DNA from: CAYYJR01 sp964472305
GTDB taxonomy: Bacteria > Armatimonadota > Hebobacteria > CAIYQO01
Direction of reading: 5' to 3'
Assembly: GCA_964472305.1 (NCBI GenBank)
Contig: CAYYJR010000001.1
Coordinates: 310,001-374,000 of the forward strand
DNA length: 64,000 nt
Shown here: one piece after another, positions 17,044-25,993 of the stretch
Layout: every line of letters starts with the position of its first letter
Numbering within the stretch: position 1 is the stretch's first letter
The notes under the pieces: model-generated
Told to the model about the DNA's origin: nothing
Seen by the model: the letters and a program-made list of their open reading frames with translations, nothing else
The model's database searches: none
Translations under genes and position numbers: made by a program

Positions 17044-18285
17044 ATGCGCGCAGAGATTTTATCCATCGGCACTGAGTTGTTGCTAGGACAAATTATCGAC
17101 ACTAACGCCGCGTTCATCGCCGAACGGCTGGCGGAATTGGGACTCGGTCTATTTTACAAGGATACCGTGGGTGATAATGCCGAGCGACTGGTGGCCACGC
17201 TGCGCCTGGCAGCGAGCCGCGCGGAAGTGATCATTTGCACTGGCGGGTTGGGACCGACGGCCGACGATATCACCGCCGCCGGCATTGCCGACGCCTTTGA
17301 CGCGCCGCTGGAAATGAACGCGGAAGCAAAAGGCATGGTCGAGGCGATCTTTCAGCGCATCGGACGCCCGTTGACCGATAAACAATACAAGCAGGCGATG
17401 ATGCCGCGCGGCGCACGTGTGGTGCCGAATCCGGTGGGCACCGCCCCCGGCTTCATCCTCAGCAAAGACGGCACGACAGTGGTCGCATTGCCCGGCCCAC
17501 CGCAGGAGATGCACCCGATGTGGCGCGAGACGGTGGCGGACACCTTGCGCCGGCTGTCTGGTGAAGTGATTTTCTCCCGTACGCTGCGTTTTGCCGGCAT
17601 CGGCGAGTCGATGCTGGAAACCCAGTTGGAAGACCTGATGCAACAGGCCAATCCCACCGTGGCGCCGTATGCCAAGCTGGCTGAGGTGCATATCCGCTTG
17701 ACCGCGCGTGCGGCTACCGAGGCGGAGGCGTTGCGGTTGATCGCGCCGGTGGAGGAAGAGATCCGCCGCCGTGTCGGGCAGCATCTGTTCGGCATTGACG
17801 AGGAGACAATCGAACTGGTGGTCGGACGCATATTACGCGAACAGGCGTTTACGCTGGCGGTGGCCGAGTCGTGCACCGGCGGCCTGCTGGGCGGGCGCAT
17901 CACCGGCGTGGCGGGCAGTTCGCACTACTTCCTTGGCGGGATCATCGCCTATCGGAACGATTTGAAGGAATCGCTGCTGGACGTGTCGTCCGACACGCTG
18001 CGGATTCATGGGGCAGTGAGCGAGGAGGCTGCGCGCGAGATGGCGGACGGCGTCATGCGCGCTACCGGTGCCAGTTTCGGCCTCAGCGTCACCGGCATTG
18101 CCGGACCGGAGGGCGGTACCACGGAGAAGCCGGTGGGATTAGTCTACATCGGCGTGGCCAGCCGGGAGGGCGCGCGCGCCTTCCGCTATACCATGTGGGG
18201 TGACCGTGCCACCATTCGCGCGCGTGCGGTACAGGAGGCGCTGGTGCGTCTGCGCAATGTGCTTATCGGCGTGGAGACGCTGTGA
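17044..18285 (+). CDS. cinA: CinA family protein (ADP-ribose/NMN processing)
   Basis: 413 residues from the ATG at 17044, behind GGGGAG. The N-terminal MoCF-like domain (ILSIGTELLLGQIIDTNAAFIAERL, CTGGLGPTADDIT) hydrolyses ADP-ribose in characterised CinA proteins. The C-terminal domain (VAESCTGGLLGGRITGVAGSS, SVTGIAGPEGG) is the NMN deamidase (PncC) domain. The protein thus serves NAD recycling. Its stop TGA overlaps the start ATG of the next small gene, so the two are translationally coupled. Confidence 0.95.
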   Translation: MRAEILSIGTELLLGQIIDTNAAFIAERLAELGLGLFYKDTVGDNAERLVATLRLAASRAEVIICTGGLGPTADDITAAGIADAFDAPLEMNAEAKGMVEAIFQRIGRPLTDKQYKQAMMPRGARVVPNPVGTAPGFILSKDGTTVVALPGPPQEMHPMWRETVADTLRRLSGEVIFSRTLRFAGIGESMLETQLEDLMQQANPTVAPYAKLAEVHIRLTARAATEAEALRLIAPVEEEIRRRVGQHLFGIDEETIELVVGRILREQAFTLAVAESCTGGLLGGRITGVAGSSHYFLGGIIAYRNDLKESLLDVSSDTLRIHGAVSEEAAREMADGVMRATGASFGLSVTGIAGPEGGTTEKPVGLVYIGVASREGARAFRYTMWGDRATIRARAVQEALVRLRNVLIGVETL

Positions 18286-18509
18286 TGACTGCTGCATTGC
18301 CATCACTGGTCGGCTATCGTCCCGACGAAGCTGAACAAATCGCCGCCGCATTGGGGATCACCCTCGTCTGGATCGATTTCCCGACGCCGCGCTGGTTGCC
18401 ACCCTCGTATGAATCCCGTGTCGGACGCCAGCGTCTGCGTTCCGACGGCACGCTGGAACTGCTGCGTATCCTGGTTCCGATTATCCCCTCGCCGGACTCC
18501 TCGGCGTAA
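18285..18509 (+). CDS. PASTA-like microprotein coupled to cinA
   Basis: 74 residues; its ATG shares the final A of the cinA stop (TGATG), so it depends on cinA translation. The sequence SLVGYRPDEAEQIAAALGITL followed by VGRQRLRSDGTLELLRILVP has the layout of one PASTA domain (V-G-x5-A-x3-L-x3-G, then a strand ending in a V/I/L run). The spacing is degenerate and there is no membrane segment, so the match is tentative. PASTA domains usually bind peptidoglycan outside the cell. A lone cytoplasmic copy next to cinA has no role I know. Confidence 0.55.
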   Translation: MTAALPSLVGYRPDEAEQIAAALGITLVWIDFPTPRWLPPSYESRVGRQRLRSDGTLELLRILVPIIPSPDSSA

Positions 18510-18962
18510 TGCAATCTCGTGTGCATCCGTTTTTCCATGCGTGGTAGACACGCTCTGAATCGGAAGGATGAGGAGACGGCGACGACCATCCATGGCCGAC
18601 ATACCCTCCGCGCCACGGGGCACGGGCGACCTGTGAACGCCGGACTGCCATGATATCCCACGGTTCAGTATCGCTTCGTCTTCCCATGCGTGCCCAATGC
18701 CCCCGCATAGAGAGCTGTCGTTCTGCGTTGGAGCAGAAACATTCACCATAACGCGTTTATCCTCTGGCAACCTGTTGTTCTCCCGATAACACATCACCCA
18801 CTCGTGACTCCGTTGATTTATCGCCGGATGCTCCAGCCTGTTCTGCGACTCAGACAAGCCGCCAAAAATGTGCCGACAATCCCGCTTCACGTTCAGGGCG
18901 TTATTGGATAATTTCGGTAAGTACCCGCCGGGTACACGGATTTATCACGTGAGGATGTCGGC
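18510..18962. other. Intergenic stretch, no gene seen
   Basis: 453 bases between the cinA-coupled gene and the glycosyl transferase gene. I see no plausible coding frame, RNA gene or clear repeat. Near its 3' end there is a short hairpin, GTACCC-GCC-GGGTAC (about 18917-18931), and a GATAAT box just upstream of it that could belong to the next gene's promoter, but no good -35. Confidence 0.4.
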
Positions 18963-19568
18963 ATGTATCAACTGGAGCGCACCTATCCGCTTCCACTGTA
19001 CCAGGGGTGGAAGGCGACCATGGATCTGGTGTTGGCTATCTTGCTGCTCATTGCGCTGGCGCCGGTGTTGTTGGTGCTCGCGGTGTTGATTTGCCTCGAT
19101 TCACCCGGACCGGCACTATATCGGCAACAGCGGGTGGGGATGAGCGGCAAGGCATTCACGATTTACAAATTTCGCACCATGCACGTCGGCACACCGGTGC
19201 TTTCCACCGAGGAAATGCAGTGCCTGGGATTGAACTCCGTAACGCGGGTGGGACGCCTGCTGCGTAAAACCAGTCTGGACGAGTTGCCGCAACTGCTCAA
19301 TATCCTCAAGGGTGAAATGAGCTTCATCGGTCCGCGTCCGGCGCTGCTCACGCAAACCGATGTAAACATCCTGCGCGAACAGACCGGTGCCGACGCCGTA
19401 CGGCCGGGCATCACCGGCTTGGCGCAGGTGATGGGTCGCGATGACCTGGACGTGCCGACGAAGGTGCATTACGATGCCGAATATTGCCGCCAGTTGAGCC
19501 TGCGGCAGGATTGCCGCATCTTGCTGCTGACGCTGGCTGCCGTGAAATCCGCCCGCGGCAACAAGTGA
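18963..19568 (+). CDS. Phosphoglycosyl transferase (bacterial sugar transferase)
   Basis: 201 residues; GAGGATG precedes the ATG. One N-terminal hydrophobic hairpin (residues ~19-45, LVLAILLLIALAPVLLVLAVL) leads into the conserved catalytic domain: YKFRTM, then TSLDELPQLLNILKGEMSFIGPRP with the Asp-Glu pair, and RPGITGLAQVMGR. This is the short monotopic form that transfers a sugar-1-phosphate from a UDP-sugar to undecaprenyl phosphate at the inner membrane, starting exopolysaccharide or glycoconjugate synthesis. The epimerase gene follows 64 bases later, fitting a surface-polysaccharide role. Confidence 0.92.
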   Translation: MYQLERTYPLPLYQGWKATMDLVLAILLLIALAPVLLVLAVLICLDSPGPALYRQQRVGMSGKAFTIYKFRTMHVGTPVLSTEEMQCLGLNSVTRVGRLLRKTSLDELPQLLNILKGEMSFIGPRPALLTQTDVNILREQTGADAVRPGITGLAQVMGRDDLDVPTKVHYDAEYCRQLSLRQDCRILLLTLAAVKSARGNK

Positions 19569-19632
19569 CACCGCACCGATCCGGAGCAGGGAAATCCGCC
19601 GTGCGCCGCGAAGGTAGTGCCGCAGAGGAGTC

Positions 19633-20589
19633 ATGATGAATATGTTGGTGACCGGCGGCGCCGGTTTTATCGGTTCCCACCTGGTAGAGGCGCTGGTACG
19701 GGAAGGGCATCGCGTGCGCGTGCTGGATAATCTGTCTTCCGGGCGATGTGAGAATCTACACAAGGTGCGGGACGATATCGAGTTGATCACCGGCGACGTG
19801 CGCGACCCGGACATCTGCCGGCGTGCCTGCGCCGGAATCGAGCGTGTGTGGCACCAGGCGGCTATTGTGTCGGTGCCGCTGTCGGTGGAAGATCCGCTGA
19901 CCTGTCATGAGGTTAACCTGACCGGCACGCTGCACCTGTTGCAGGCCGCGCGCGATGCCGGGGTACGGCGGCTGGTCATGGCCTCTTCCTGTGCCGTATA
20001 CGGGAACGAGCCGACGCTACCCAGCGTAGAGAGCCTGCGTCCGCTGCCGCTGTCGCCGTATGCCGCCACCAAGCTGGCCGCCGAGCATTACCTGCGCCAG
20101 TTCACCATGCTCTACGGACTTGAGACCGTCGCCTTGCGTTACTTCAACATCTTCGGGCCGCGCCAGGATCCCACCGGTCAATATGCCGGCGTGGTTTGCG
20201 CCTTCATCGCCGCCATGCTGGAGGGTCGCGCGCTGAACGTCTACGGCGACGGCGAACAATGCCGCGAGTTCACCTATGTAGACGATTGCGTACAGGCAAA
20301 CCTGTTGGCCGGATTGCGCGAAGGCAAGGGGATCGTGGGTGAAGTTTTTAATGTTGCTGTGGGCAATCCCACCACCGTCAACGCGCTGCTGGCCGCCTGC
20401 CGGCAAGCGCTCGGGGTCGTGCACACACCCGACACACGGCCGGCGCGTGCCGGTGATATCCGGTATTCTGTCGCCTCAATCGAGAAAGCCGTGACCCGGC
20501 TGGGTTTTCACCCGTGCTGGTCGTTGGAACAGGGGCTGCACGAAACCATCGCCTGGTATCGCGACGCTCTGCTCCACACGCGCGCATAA
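19633..20589 (+). CDS. NAD-dependent epimerase/dehydratase (UDP-sugar 4-epimerase-like)
   Basis: 318 residues; AGAGGAG precedes tandem ATGs at 19633 and 19636. The Rossmann start VTGGAGFIGSHLVEALVREGH, SSCAVYG and the catalytic YAATK (Tyr-x3-Lys) define the extended short-chain dehydrogenase family. PLPLSPYAATKLAAEHYL, FNIFGPRQDPTGQYAGV and VYGDGEQCREFTYVDD match UDP-GlcNAc/UDP-glucose 4-epimerases of the WbpP/GalE type. It probably supplies the UDP-sugar for the phosphoglycosyl transferase encoded just before it. Confidence 0.9.
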   Translation: MMNMLVTGGAGFIGSHLVEALVREGHRVRVLDNLSSGRCENLHKVRDDIELITGDVRDPDICRRACAGIERVWHQAAIVSVPLSVEDPLTCHEVNLTGTLHLLQAARDAGVRRLVMASSCAVYGNEPTLPSVESLRPLPLSPYAATKLAAEHYLRQFTMLYGLETVALRYFNIFGPRQDPTGQYAGVVCAFIAAMLEGRALNVYGDGEQCREFTYVDDCVQANLLAGLREGKGIVGEVFNVAVGNPTTVNALLAACRQALGVVHTPDTRPARAGDIRYSVASIEKAVTRLGFHPCWSLEQGLHETIAWYRDALLHTRA

Positions 20590-20943
20590 CGTCGTGTGGA
20601 GCCAATATCTTCATCACATTTTAACCTCAACTTCTCCCCGCGACTGCTCCGCGTATTGAATGTGTGGGAAAGCTCTTCAACGGCACGATTAGCATCGTTG
20701 ATGAATTGCCGATTGTCAAGAAGATCAGCCAATGGTAAGTGGAGAAGTAGTTGTATTAGTAGAGATAGGCTGGTTGTGCGATTGTCCAGTGACCCTGTAT
20801 GTGGTAGCATAGTTGTAGTAATGCCGCACAGTGCAAGGTAGTTAGCCTGTATTTTCGGGATGTCGGGATTGCCGGAGAGCCGAATTGCTACTCATACGTA
20901 ATCGTTTTTATGGAATCATATTACTGAGGGGTTGTACAGCGCC
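20590..20943. other. AT-richer intergenic stretch
   Basis: 354 bases, visibly lower in GC than the flanking genes. A minus-strand frame here (LLDNRQFINDANRAVEELSHTF) reads like protein over ~45 residues but has no convincing start or stop boundary and runs into the epimerase gene antisense. I cannot identify it. The last bases carry GAGGGG, the probable ribosome site of pilT. Confidence 0.35.
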
Positions 20944-22053
20944 ATGATCATCAGGGAGCTGCTATCGGAAAATATCGATGCGCATATGCAAGATGCGCAT
21001 TATTCCACGGATATTAAAGAGCTGCTGGAGCTGTGCATTCAGGAGAGAGCGTCCGATCTCCACCTGACAGAGCATGAGCCGCCGATCCTCCGCGTCGACG
21101 GACATTTGCGCCGCACCAAACTCGCCATCTGCACCAAACTTGGGCTGCATTCCATGATTTACCAGTTGCTCACCGACGAGCAACAAGTGCAATTCGAGAT
21201 GGAACTGGAATTGGATTTCGCGCTGACCATCCCGGGTATGGATCGGTTTCGCGTCAATGTGCACCGCCAGCGCGGCGCCATCGAGGCAGCCTTCCGACGG
21301 GTGCCGCAGACCATTCCCACCGTGCAGGAGTTGGGCGTACCCAGCAGCGTGGCCGACCTGGCCCGGCGACCCAACGGTCTGGTGCTGGTGACCGGACCCA
21401 CGGGCACCGGTAAAACCACCACACTGGCCGCGCTGGTGAACATGATCAACATGGAGCGGGAATGTCTGGTGATGAGCATCGAGGATCCCATCGAATTCCT
21501 GCATCCCAACAAACGCGCGGTGATCAAGCAACGGGAGGTGCATTCCGATACGCATTCCTTCGCCACGGCGTTGCGCCATGCTTTGCGACAGGATCCCGAT
21601 GTAATCGTGGTGGGCGAGATGCGTGACCTCGAGACCATCTCTACCGCGCTCACCGCGGCGGAAACCGGACACCTGGTGCTGGCGACGCTGCACACTCCCG
21701 ATGCGCCGCAAACCATTGAACGGGTGATCGACGTCTTCCCGCCGTCGCAGCAACAGCAGGTCTCGCAACAGCTCGCGAACTGCCTGCAAGGCATCGTCGC
21801 GCAATTGCTGCTGCCGCGAGCCAACGGCAAGGGAATGGTGCTGGCGACCGAAATCCTGCTGGCCACCCCGGCCGTGCGCAACCTCATCCGCGAGCACCAG
21901 ATCGAGCAGATTCCCTCGCTGATGCAAACCGGCAGCCGTCAGGGGATGGTGACCATGGAGAAATCCATCGCCGAGCTGTTCAAACTGGGGTACATCAAGC
22001 GCAACATCGCGCTGTCCAAAGTGAAATACCCGGAGGATTTCGACAAACTGTGA
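20944..22053 (+). CDS. pilT: Twitching motility ATPase PilT
   Basis: 369 residues from the ATG at 20944 (a TTG at 20932 is the alternative). The N-terminal PAS-like domain (ASDLHLTEHEPPILRVDG) is followed by Walker A (GPTGTGKT, residues 151-158), the Asp box (IEDPIEFLHPN), Walker B (DPDVIVVGEMRD) and the His box (TGHLVLATLHT). This is the type IV pilus retraction ATPase, a cytoplasmic hexamer. The C-terminus keeps QLANCLQGIVAQLLLPR but is shorter on the AIRNLIRE-like motif (AVRNLIREHQIEQIPSLMQTG). Pilin-assembly genes are not adjacent; a pseudopilin gene lies at 43.5 kb. A good terminator follows. Confidence 0.95.
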   Translation: MIIRELLSENIDAHMQDAHYSTDIKELLELCIQERASDLHLTEHEPPILRVDGHLRRTKLAICTKLGLHSMIYQLLTDEQQVQFEMELELDFALTIPGMDRFRVNVHRQRGAIEAAFRRVPQTIPTVQELGVPSSVADLARRPNGLVLVTGPTGTGKTTTLAALVNMINMERECLVMSIEDPIEFLHPNKRAVIKQREVHSDTHSFATALRHALRQDPDVIVVGEMRDLETISTALTAAETGHLVLATLHTPDAPQTIERVIDVFPPSQQQQVSQQLANCLQGIVAQLLLPRANGKGMVLATEILLATPAVRNLIREHQIEQIPSLMQTGSRQGMVTMEKSIAELFKLGYIKRNIALSKVKYPEDFDKL

Positions 22054-22077
22054 TGCGCCGCGGATGGCGACATGTCG

Positions 22078-22113
22078 ACGCGGAGCGGCTCATGCCGTTC
22101 CGCGTTTGTCTTT
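22078..22113 (+). terminator. Intrinsic terminator of pilT
   Basis: A 12-bp stem ACGCGGAGCGGC (22078-22089) pairs with GCCGTTCCGCGT (22094-22105) with one G-U wobble and a 4-nt loop, followed by the T-rich TTGTCTTT. It lies 24 nt after the pilT stop. Confidence 0.8.
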
Positions 22114-22145
22114 CACTGGCCGGCTATGGCTATGCAACCATCGAG

Positions 22146-23165
22146 TCAGTTGTTACTTGCCACCCGGCACATCGCCAGTGCTTCCCGTAACGCGTCGTCG
22201 TCGTGATCGCTGTCGGTGAGCGACTGATTATCCTGCACCTCCTGCAACAGCGGATACAAGCGGGGATCGCCGAGAGCAATGGCGGCGGTGACCAGCGCGC
22301 GGGGGTAGTGCGTTGAAATCGAGGTACGGCCTGCCTCCGTGATCAAGGCATCGACCACCCGTGGGTCGCTGCGCATGGCCAGACCGAGCATAGCCTCGCC
22401 GCGCACTTCGTCGTTGGCATCGGTCAGGCGGCGGCAGAGGGTGTCGCGGATGAGGTTGCACTGTTCCGGTTCCGTATGCACCAATGCGAATTGCCCCAGG
22501 CTCAGCGTGGTCCACATGCGTATCTCGTCGTCGTCATCGTCCGACAGTTCAGTCATGGCAACCAGCGCGATGGGACTCTCCAGGTTCAGTGCCAGGCGGG
22601 TGGCGACGGTGAAGCGCACGTCGCGATTGGGGTGGGTACGCATGGCGGCAAGACGCTCGGTGACGATGGGGTGAAAGTCCTGATAATCGCCCAGTGCGCA
22701 CAACATGGCGCGCAGCACCTGGTCGTTCTCCTCGCTCTCCACCAGCGGCAACAGGATGGAGATGATCTCCTTGGGGAATTGCCGCGCCCTACCCACCAGT
22801 GGACTGAACTGCTGCATCAATCGTTCGCCGTGTGCCCGGGCCTGCGGGTGCTCGCTGTCTGAGAGCATGCGCGCCGCGCGCAACACCCAGACGATGTCGC
22901 CCAGCCGTCCCAGCATGTCGGCGCCCAGGATGCGCTCGCGTGCGTGTGCGCTGTGGCACAGTGCGCACGCCGCCGCCAGCACCTCGCGATTGGCACGCAG
23001 GTGCAGCGTTTGCAGCACCTCCATGTATTCGAGCGGGGTGTCGTCGGCCACCAGCGCCAGGCGGATCAGCTCATCGGTGGAGCGGGGATCCGCCAGCAAC
23101 CGTTCACAGCGCTGCAACAGCTCCATATCCCAGGGTTGATCGTCGTGGTCGTCGAACATCGTCAT
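22146..23165 (-). CDS. HEAT-repeat protein
   Basis: 339 residues built of helical repeats of ~30 residues, for example MRTHPNRDVRFTVATRLAL, SDDDDDEIRMWTTLSLGQF, TDANDEVRGEAMLGLAMR, each with the HEAT Pro/Asp-Val-Arg pattern. Such proteins are binding scaffolds; the partner is unknown. There is no signal peptide. No clear ribosome site stands before the tandem starts (ATGACGATG). It is convergent with pilT and divergent from leuS. Confidence 0.75.
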   Translation of the reverse strand: MTMFDDHDDQPWDMELLQRCERLLADPRSTDELIRLALVADDTPLEYMEVLQTLHLRANREVLAAACALCHSAHARERILGADMLGRLGDIVWVLRAARMLSDSEHPQARAHGERLMQQFSPLVGRARQFPKEIISILLPLVESEENDQVLRAMLCALGDYQDFHPIVTERLAAMRTHPNRDVRFTVATRLALNLESPIALVAMTELSDDDDDEIRMWTTLSLGQFALVHTEPEQCNLIRDTLCRRLTDANDEVRGEAMLGLAMRSDPRVVDALITEAGRTSISTHYPRALVTAAIALGDPRLYPLLQEVQDNQSLTDSDHDDDALREALAMCRVASNN

Positions 23166-23421
23166 TACAGGCTAGATGCGAATCCTATCTGTGTATTACG
23201 CCGTCATATCCGATAATCCTGCTGCATTTTGTGAATGATCGCGATGAAATCGTGGAACATCAGCCTGTTGGCTGCCTGGTTGTCGGGTGTGTCTCGCCGG
23301 GCCGTCAGGACGAATTCATTGACATTGCCCCCCCATGGTTCCTATACTGTGCGGGAAAGGGAGCGTGCGTGGACGAGGTCGATGCGTGCGCCCGTTACTT
23401 TGAGTTGAAGGATGATAACCG

Positions 23422-25944
23422 ATGTCACGAGCGATGAGTGAACGGTATAGCCCGCAAGAAATCGAGCCGAAGTGGCAGGCGCGCTGGACGAACGAGCGGT
23501 TGTTTGAGAGCCGCGTGGAGGCAAAGCGCAAGTTCTACTTCCTCGATATGTTCGCCTATCCCTCGGGTGACTTGCACTGGGGGCACATCCGCAACTACAC
23601 CATCGGCGACGTGGTGGCGCGCTTCAAGCTGCACCAGGGGTACAACGTCATGCATCCCACCGGCTTTGACGCATTCGGTCTGCCTGCTGAGAACGCCGCC
23701 ATCAAGCGTGGTGTGCACCCGCGTGAGTGGACGATGAAAAATATCGCCAACATGGAAAGTCAGTTTCGCAGTATGGGCTTTTCCTACGATTGGTCGCGCG
23801 AAGTCATTACCTGCGAGCCGAATTATTACCGCTGGAATCAGTGGTTTTTCATCCAATTGTATAACGCCGGATTGGCGTATAAGCGCAAGTCGGCGGTGAA
23901 CTGGTGCCCGGAGTGCCAGACGGCACTGGCCAACGAGCAGGTAGTGAACGGCACCTGCGAGCGTTGCAGCACCGGCGTGGTGAAGCGGATGATGGAGCAG
24001 TGGTATTACCGCATCACCAATTACGCCGAACGACTGCTGGACGGTCACGCGACGTTGGAATGGCCGGACGACGTGATCGCGATGCAAAAAAACTGGATTG
24101 GCAAGAGCATCGGCGTCGAGTTCGCCTGGGCGCTGGAAAACCGCGCGGACACGCTGCGCGTCTTCACCACCCGCCCCGACACCGTGTTCGGCGTCACCTT
24201 CATGGTGCTGGCGCCCGAGCACCCGCTGGTCGACGAACTGACCACGTCCGCTCAGCGTGGAACGGTAGATGCGCTGCGCGCGGAAGTGCGCGGCATGAGC
24301 GAGATCGACCGCGCCTCCACCGAACTGGAGAAGAAAGGCGCCTTTACCGGCGCCTATGCCATCAATCCGATGGACGGTGAACGCGTGCCGATTTGGGTCG
24401 CCAACTACGTGATGATGGAATACGGCACCGGCGCCATCATGGCGGTACCCGCGCACGACCAGCGTGACTTTGAGTTCGCCCGCAAGTATGACATTCCCAT
24501 CCGCATCGTCATCGCGCCCAAAGGCACCGATCTGAACTCGGCTGTAATGGCCACCGCCTTCGAGGCCGCCGGCTTCATGGTCAACTCCGGCCCCTTTGAC
24601 GGGATGCCCAGCGACGAGGGATGGACGAAGATTGCCGAGGATATGGAAGCCCGCGGCATCGGTCACCGCACGGTGAATTATCGCCTGCGCGACTGGTGCA
24701 TCAGCCGCCAGCGTTACTGGGGCACGCCGATCCCGATGGTCTATTGCGAGACGTGCGGCATTCAGCCGGTGCCGGAGGAACAACTGCCGGTGTTGCTGCC
24801 CGACGACGTGCAGTTCACCGGCGCGGGGGAATCGCCGCTCACCACCAGCCCCACCTTCATGCAGACCACCTGTCCGAAATGCGGCGGCGCGGCACGGCGC
24901 GATTCTGACACCATGGACACCTTCATGGATTCGTCCTGGTACTTTCTGCGCTACTGTTCGCCCGATGATCCGACCCAGGCATTCGACCCGGACATGGTGC
25001 GCTACTGGATGCCGGTGGATCACTATATCGGCGGGCGCGAGCACGCCACCATGCACCTGATCTACGCGCGCTTTTTCACCATGGCGCTGCACGACCTGGG
25101 GTTGCTGGATTTCGACGAGCCGTTCCTGCGCCTATTCAACCAGGGCATCGTCACCGCCGGCGGGAAAAAGATGTCGAAGCGTTCCGGCGCGGTGCCGCCC
25201 ACCGACGTGGTGAATCAGTTCGGCGCTGATGCCGCACGCCTTTTCATCCTGTTTATGGCACCGGCGGGTGAGCGCGCGGAGTGGGGCACCGACCCGGAAA
25301 CGGGCAAGCCGTACAACGTGCCGCCCGGCATCGACGGCATCAGCCGTTTCCTGAACCGGCTGTGGCGCAATGCCTATACCTATCATGCCGCCTATCGCAC
25401 TAACTGGCGCGAGACCATCGAGACAATGGAACTGGGTGAGCTGAGCCGCGCGTTGCGTCGCAAAACGCACCAGACTATCCATCGCGTGACCAATGACATT
25501 GACCGCTTCCAGTTTAACACCGCCATCTCCGCGATGATGGAACTGTTGAACGAGATGTATGCATTCACCCCTGACACGGATGCGACATACAACGACGTGA
25601 ATATCCCATGGAGCGAAGCGATGGAGACGCTGGTGCGCCTGCTGTCGCCTTTTGCACCGCACGTCGCCTGCGAATTGTGGGAAGCGCTGGGACAGACCGC
25701 TCCGCTGGCGCTGGAGTCGTGGCCGACTTTCGATCCGCGGGTGGCCGCGGAAGAAGTGATGGCTGTGCCCATTCAAGTGAACGGCAAATTGCGCGACAGG
25801 CTGGTGGTGCCCGTCGGTACCGACCAGGCCACGCTGGAAGCGATGGCGCTGGCGTCGGAAGACGTGCGTCGTCACATCGGGCAGGCCACCGTGCAGAAAG
25901 TCATTATCGTCCCGGGCAAGCTGATCAATATCGTCGCAAGGTAA
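23422..25944 (+). CDS. leuS: Leucine--tRNA ligase
   Basis: 840 residues, the usual bacterial length. The HIGH motif is HWGH (residues 52-55) in PSGDLHWGHIRNYTIGD. The CP1 editing domain follows (VFTTRPDTVFGVTFMVLAPEHP, GTGAIMAVPAHDQRDFEFA). The KMSKS loop is KMSKR (residues 583-587). The anticodon-binding and C-terminal domains are complete. AAGGATG lies upstream of the chosen ATG; a second ATG at 23434 is possible. I see no T-box leader in the 256 bases before it. Confidence 0.97.
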   Translation: MSRAMSERYSPQEIEPKWQARWTNERLFESRVEAKRKFYFLDMFAYPSGDLHWGHIRNYTIGDVVARFKLHQGYNVMHPTGFDAFGLPAENAAIKRGVHPREWTMKNIANMESQFRSMGFSYDWSREVITCEPNYYRWNQWFFIQLYNAGLAYKRKSAVNWCPECQTALANEQVVNGTCERCSTGVVKRMMEQWYYRITNYAERLLDGHATLEWPDDVIAMQKNWIGKSIGVEFAWALENRADTLRVFTTRPDTVFGVTFMVLAPEHPLVDELTTSAQRGTVDALRAEVRGMSEIDRASTELEKKGAFTGAYAINPMDGERVPIWVANYVMMEYGTGAIMAVPAHDQRDFEFARKYDIPIRIVIAPKGTDLNSAVMATAFEAAGFMVNSGPFDGMPSDEGWTKIAEDMEARGIGHRTVNYRLRDWCISRQRYWGTPIPMVYCETCGIQPVPEEQLPVLLPDDVQFTGAGESPLTTSPTFMQTTCPKCGGAARRDSDTMDTFMDSSWYFLRYCSPDDPTQAFDPDMVRYWMPVDHYIGGREHATMHLIYARFFTMALHDLGLLDFDEPFLRLFNQGIVTAGGKKMSKRSGAVPPTDVVNQFGADAARLFILFMAPAGERAEWGTDPETGKPYNVPPGIDGISRFLNRLWRNAYTYHAAYRTNWRETIETMELGELSRALRRKTHQTIHRVTNDIDRFQFNTAISAMMELLNEMYAFTPDTDATYNDVNIPWSEAMETLVRLLSPFAPHVACELWEALGQTAPLALESWPTFDPRVAAEEVMAVPIQVNGKLRDRLVVPVGTDQATLEAMALASEDVRRHIGQATVQKVIIVPGKLINIVAR

Positions 25945-25993
25945 GGGCCGCGGTCGACCAGGATGGTTGCCGTCGAGTCCGCGCTCATCAAAA

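Noticed and set aside
23166..23421. T-box riboswitch before leuS
   Set aside because: The conserved T-box sequence and an antiterminator are not visible in the 256 bases.
23425..25092. 555-codon open frame antisense to leuS
   Set aside because: LeuS motifs are complete on the plus strand; the antisense frame has low-complexity His/Arg/Gly composition.
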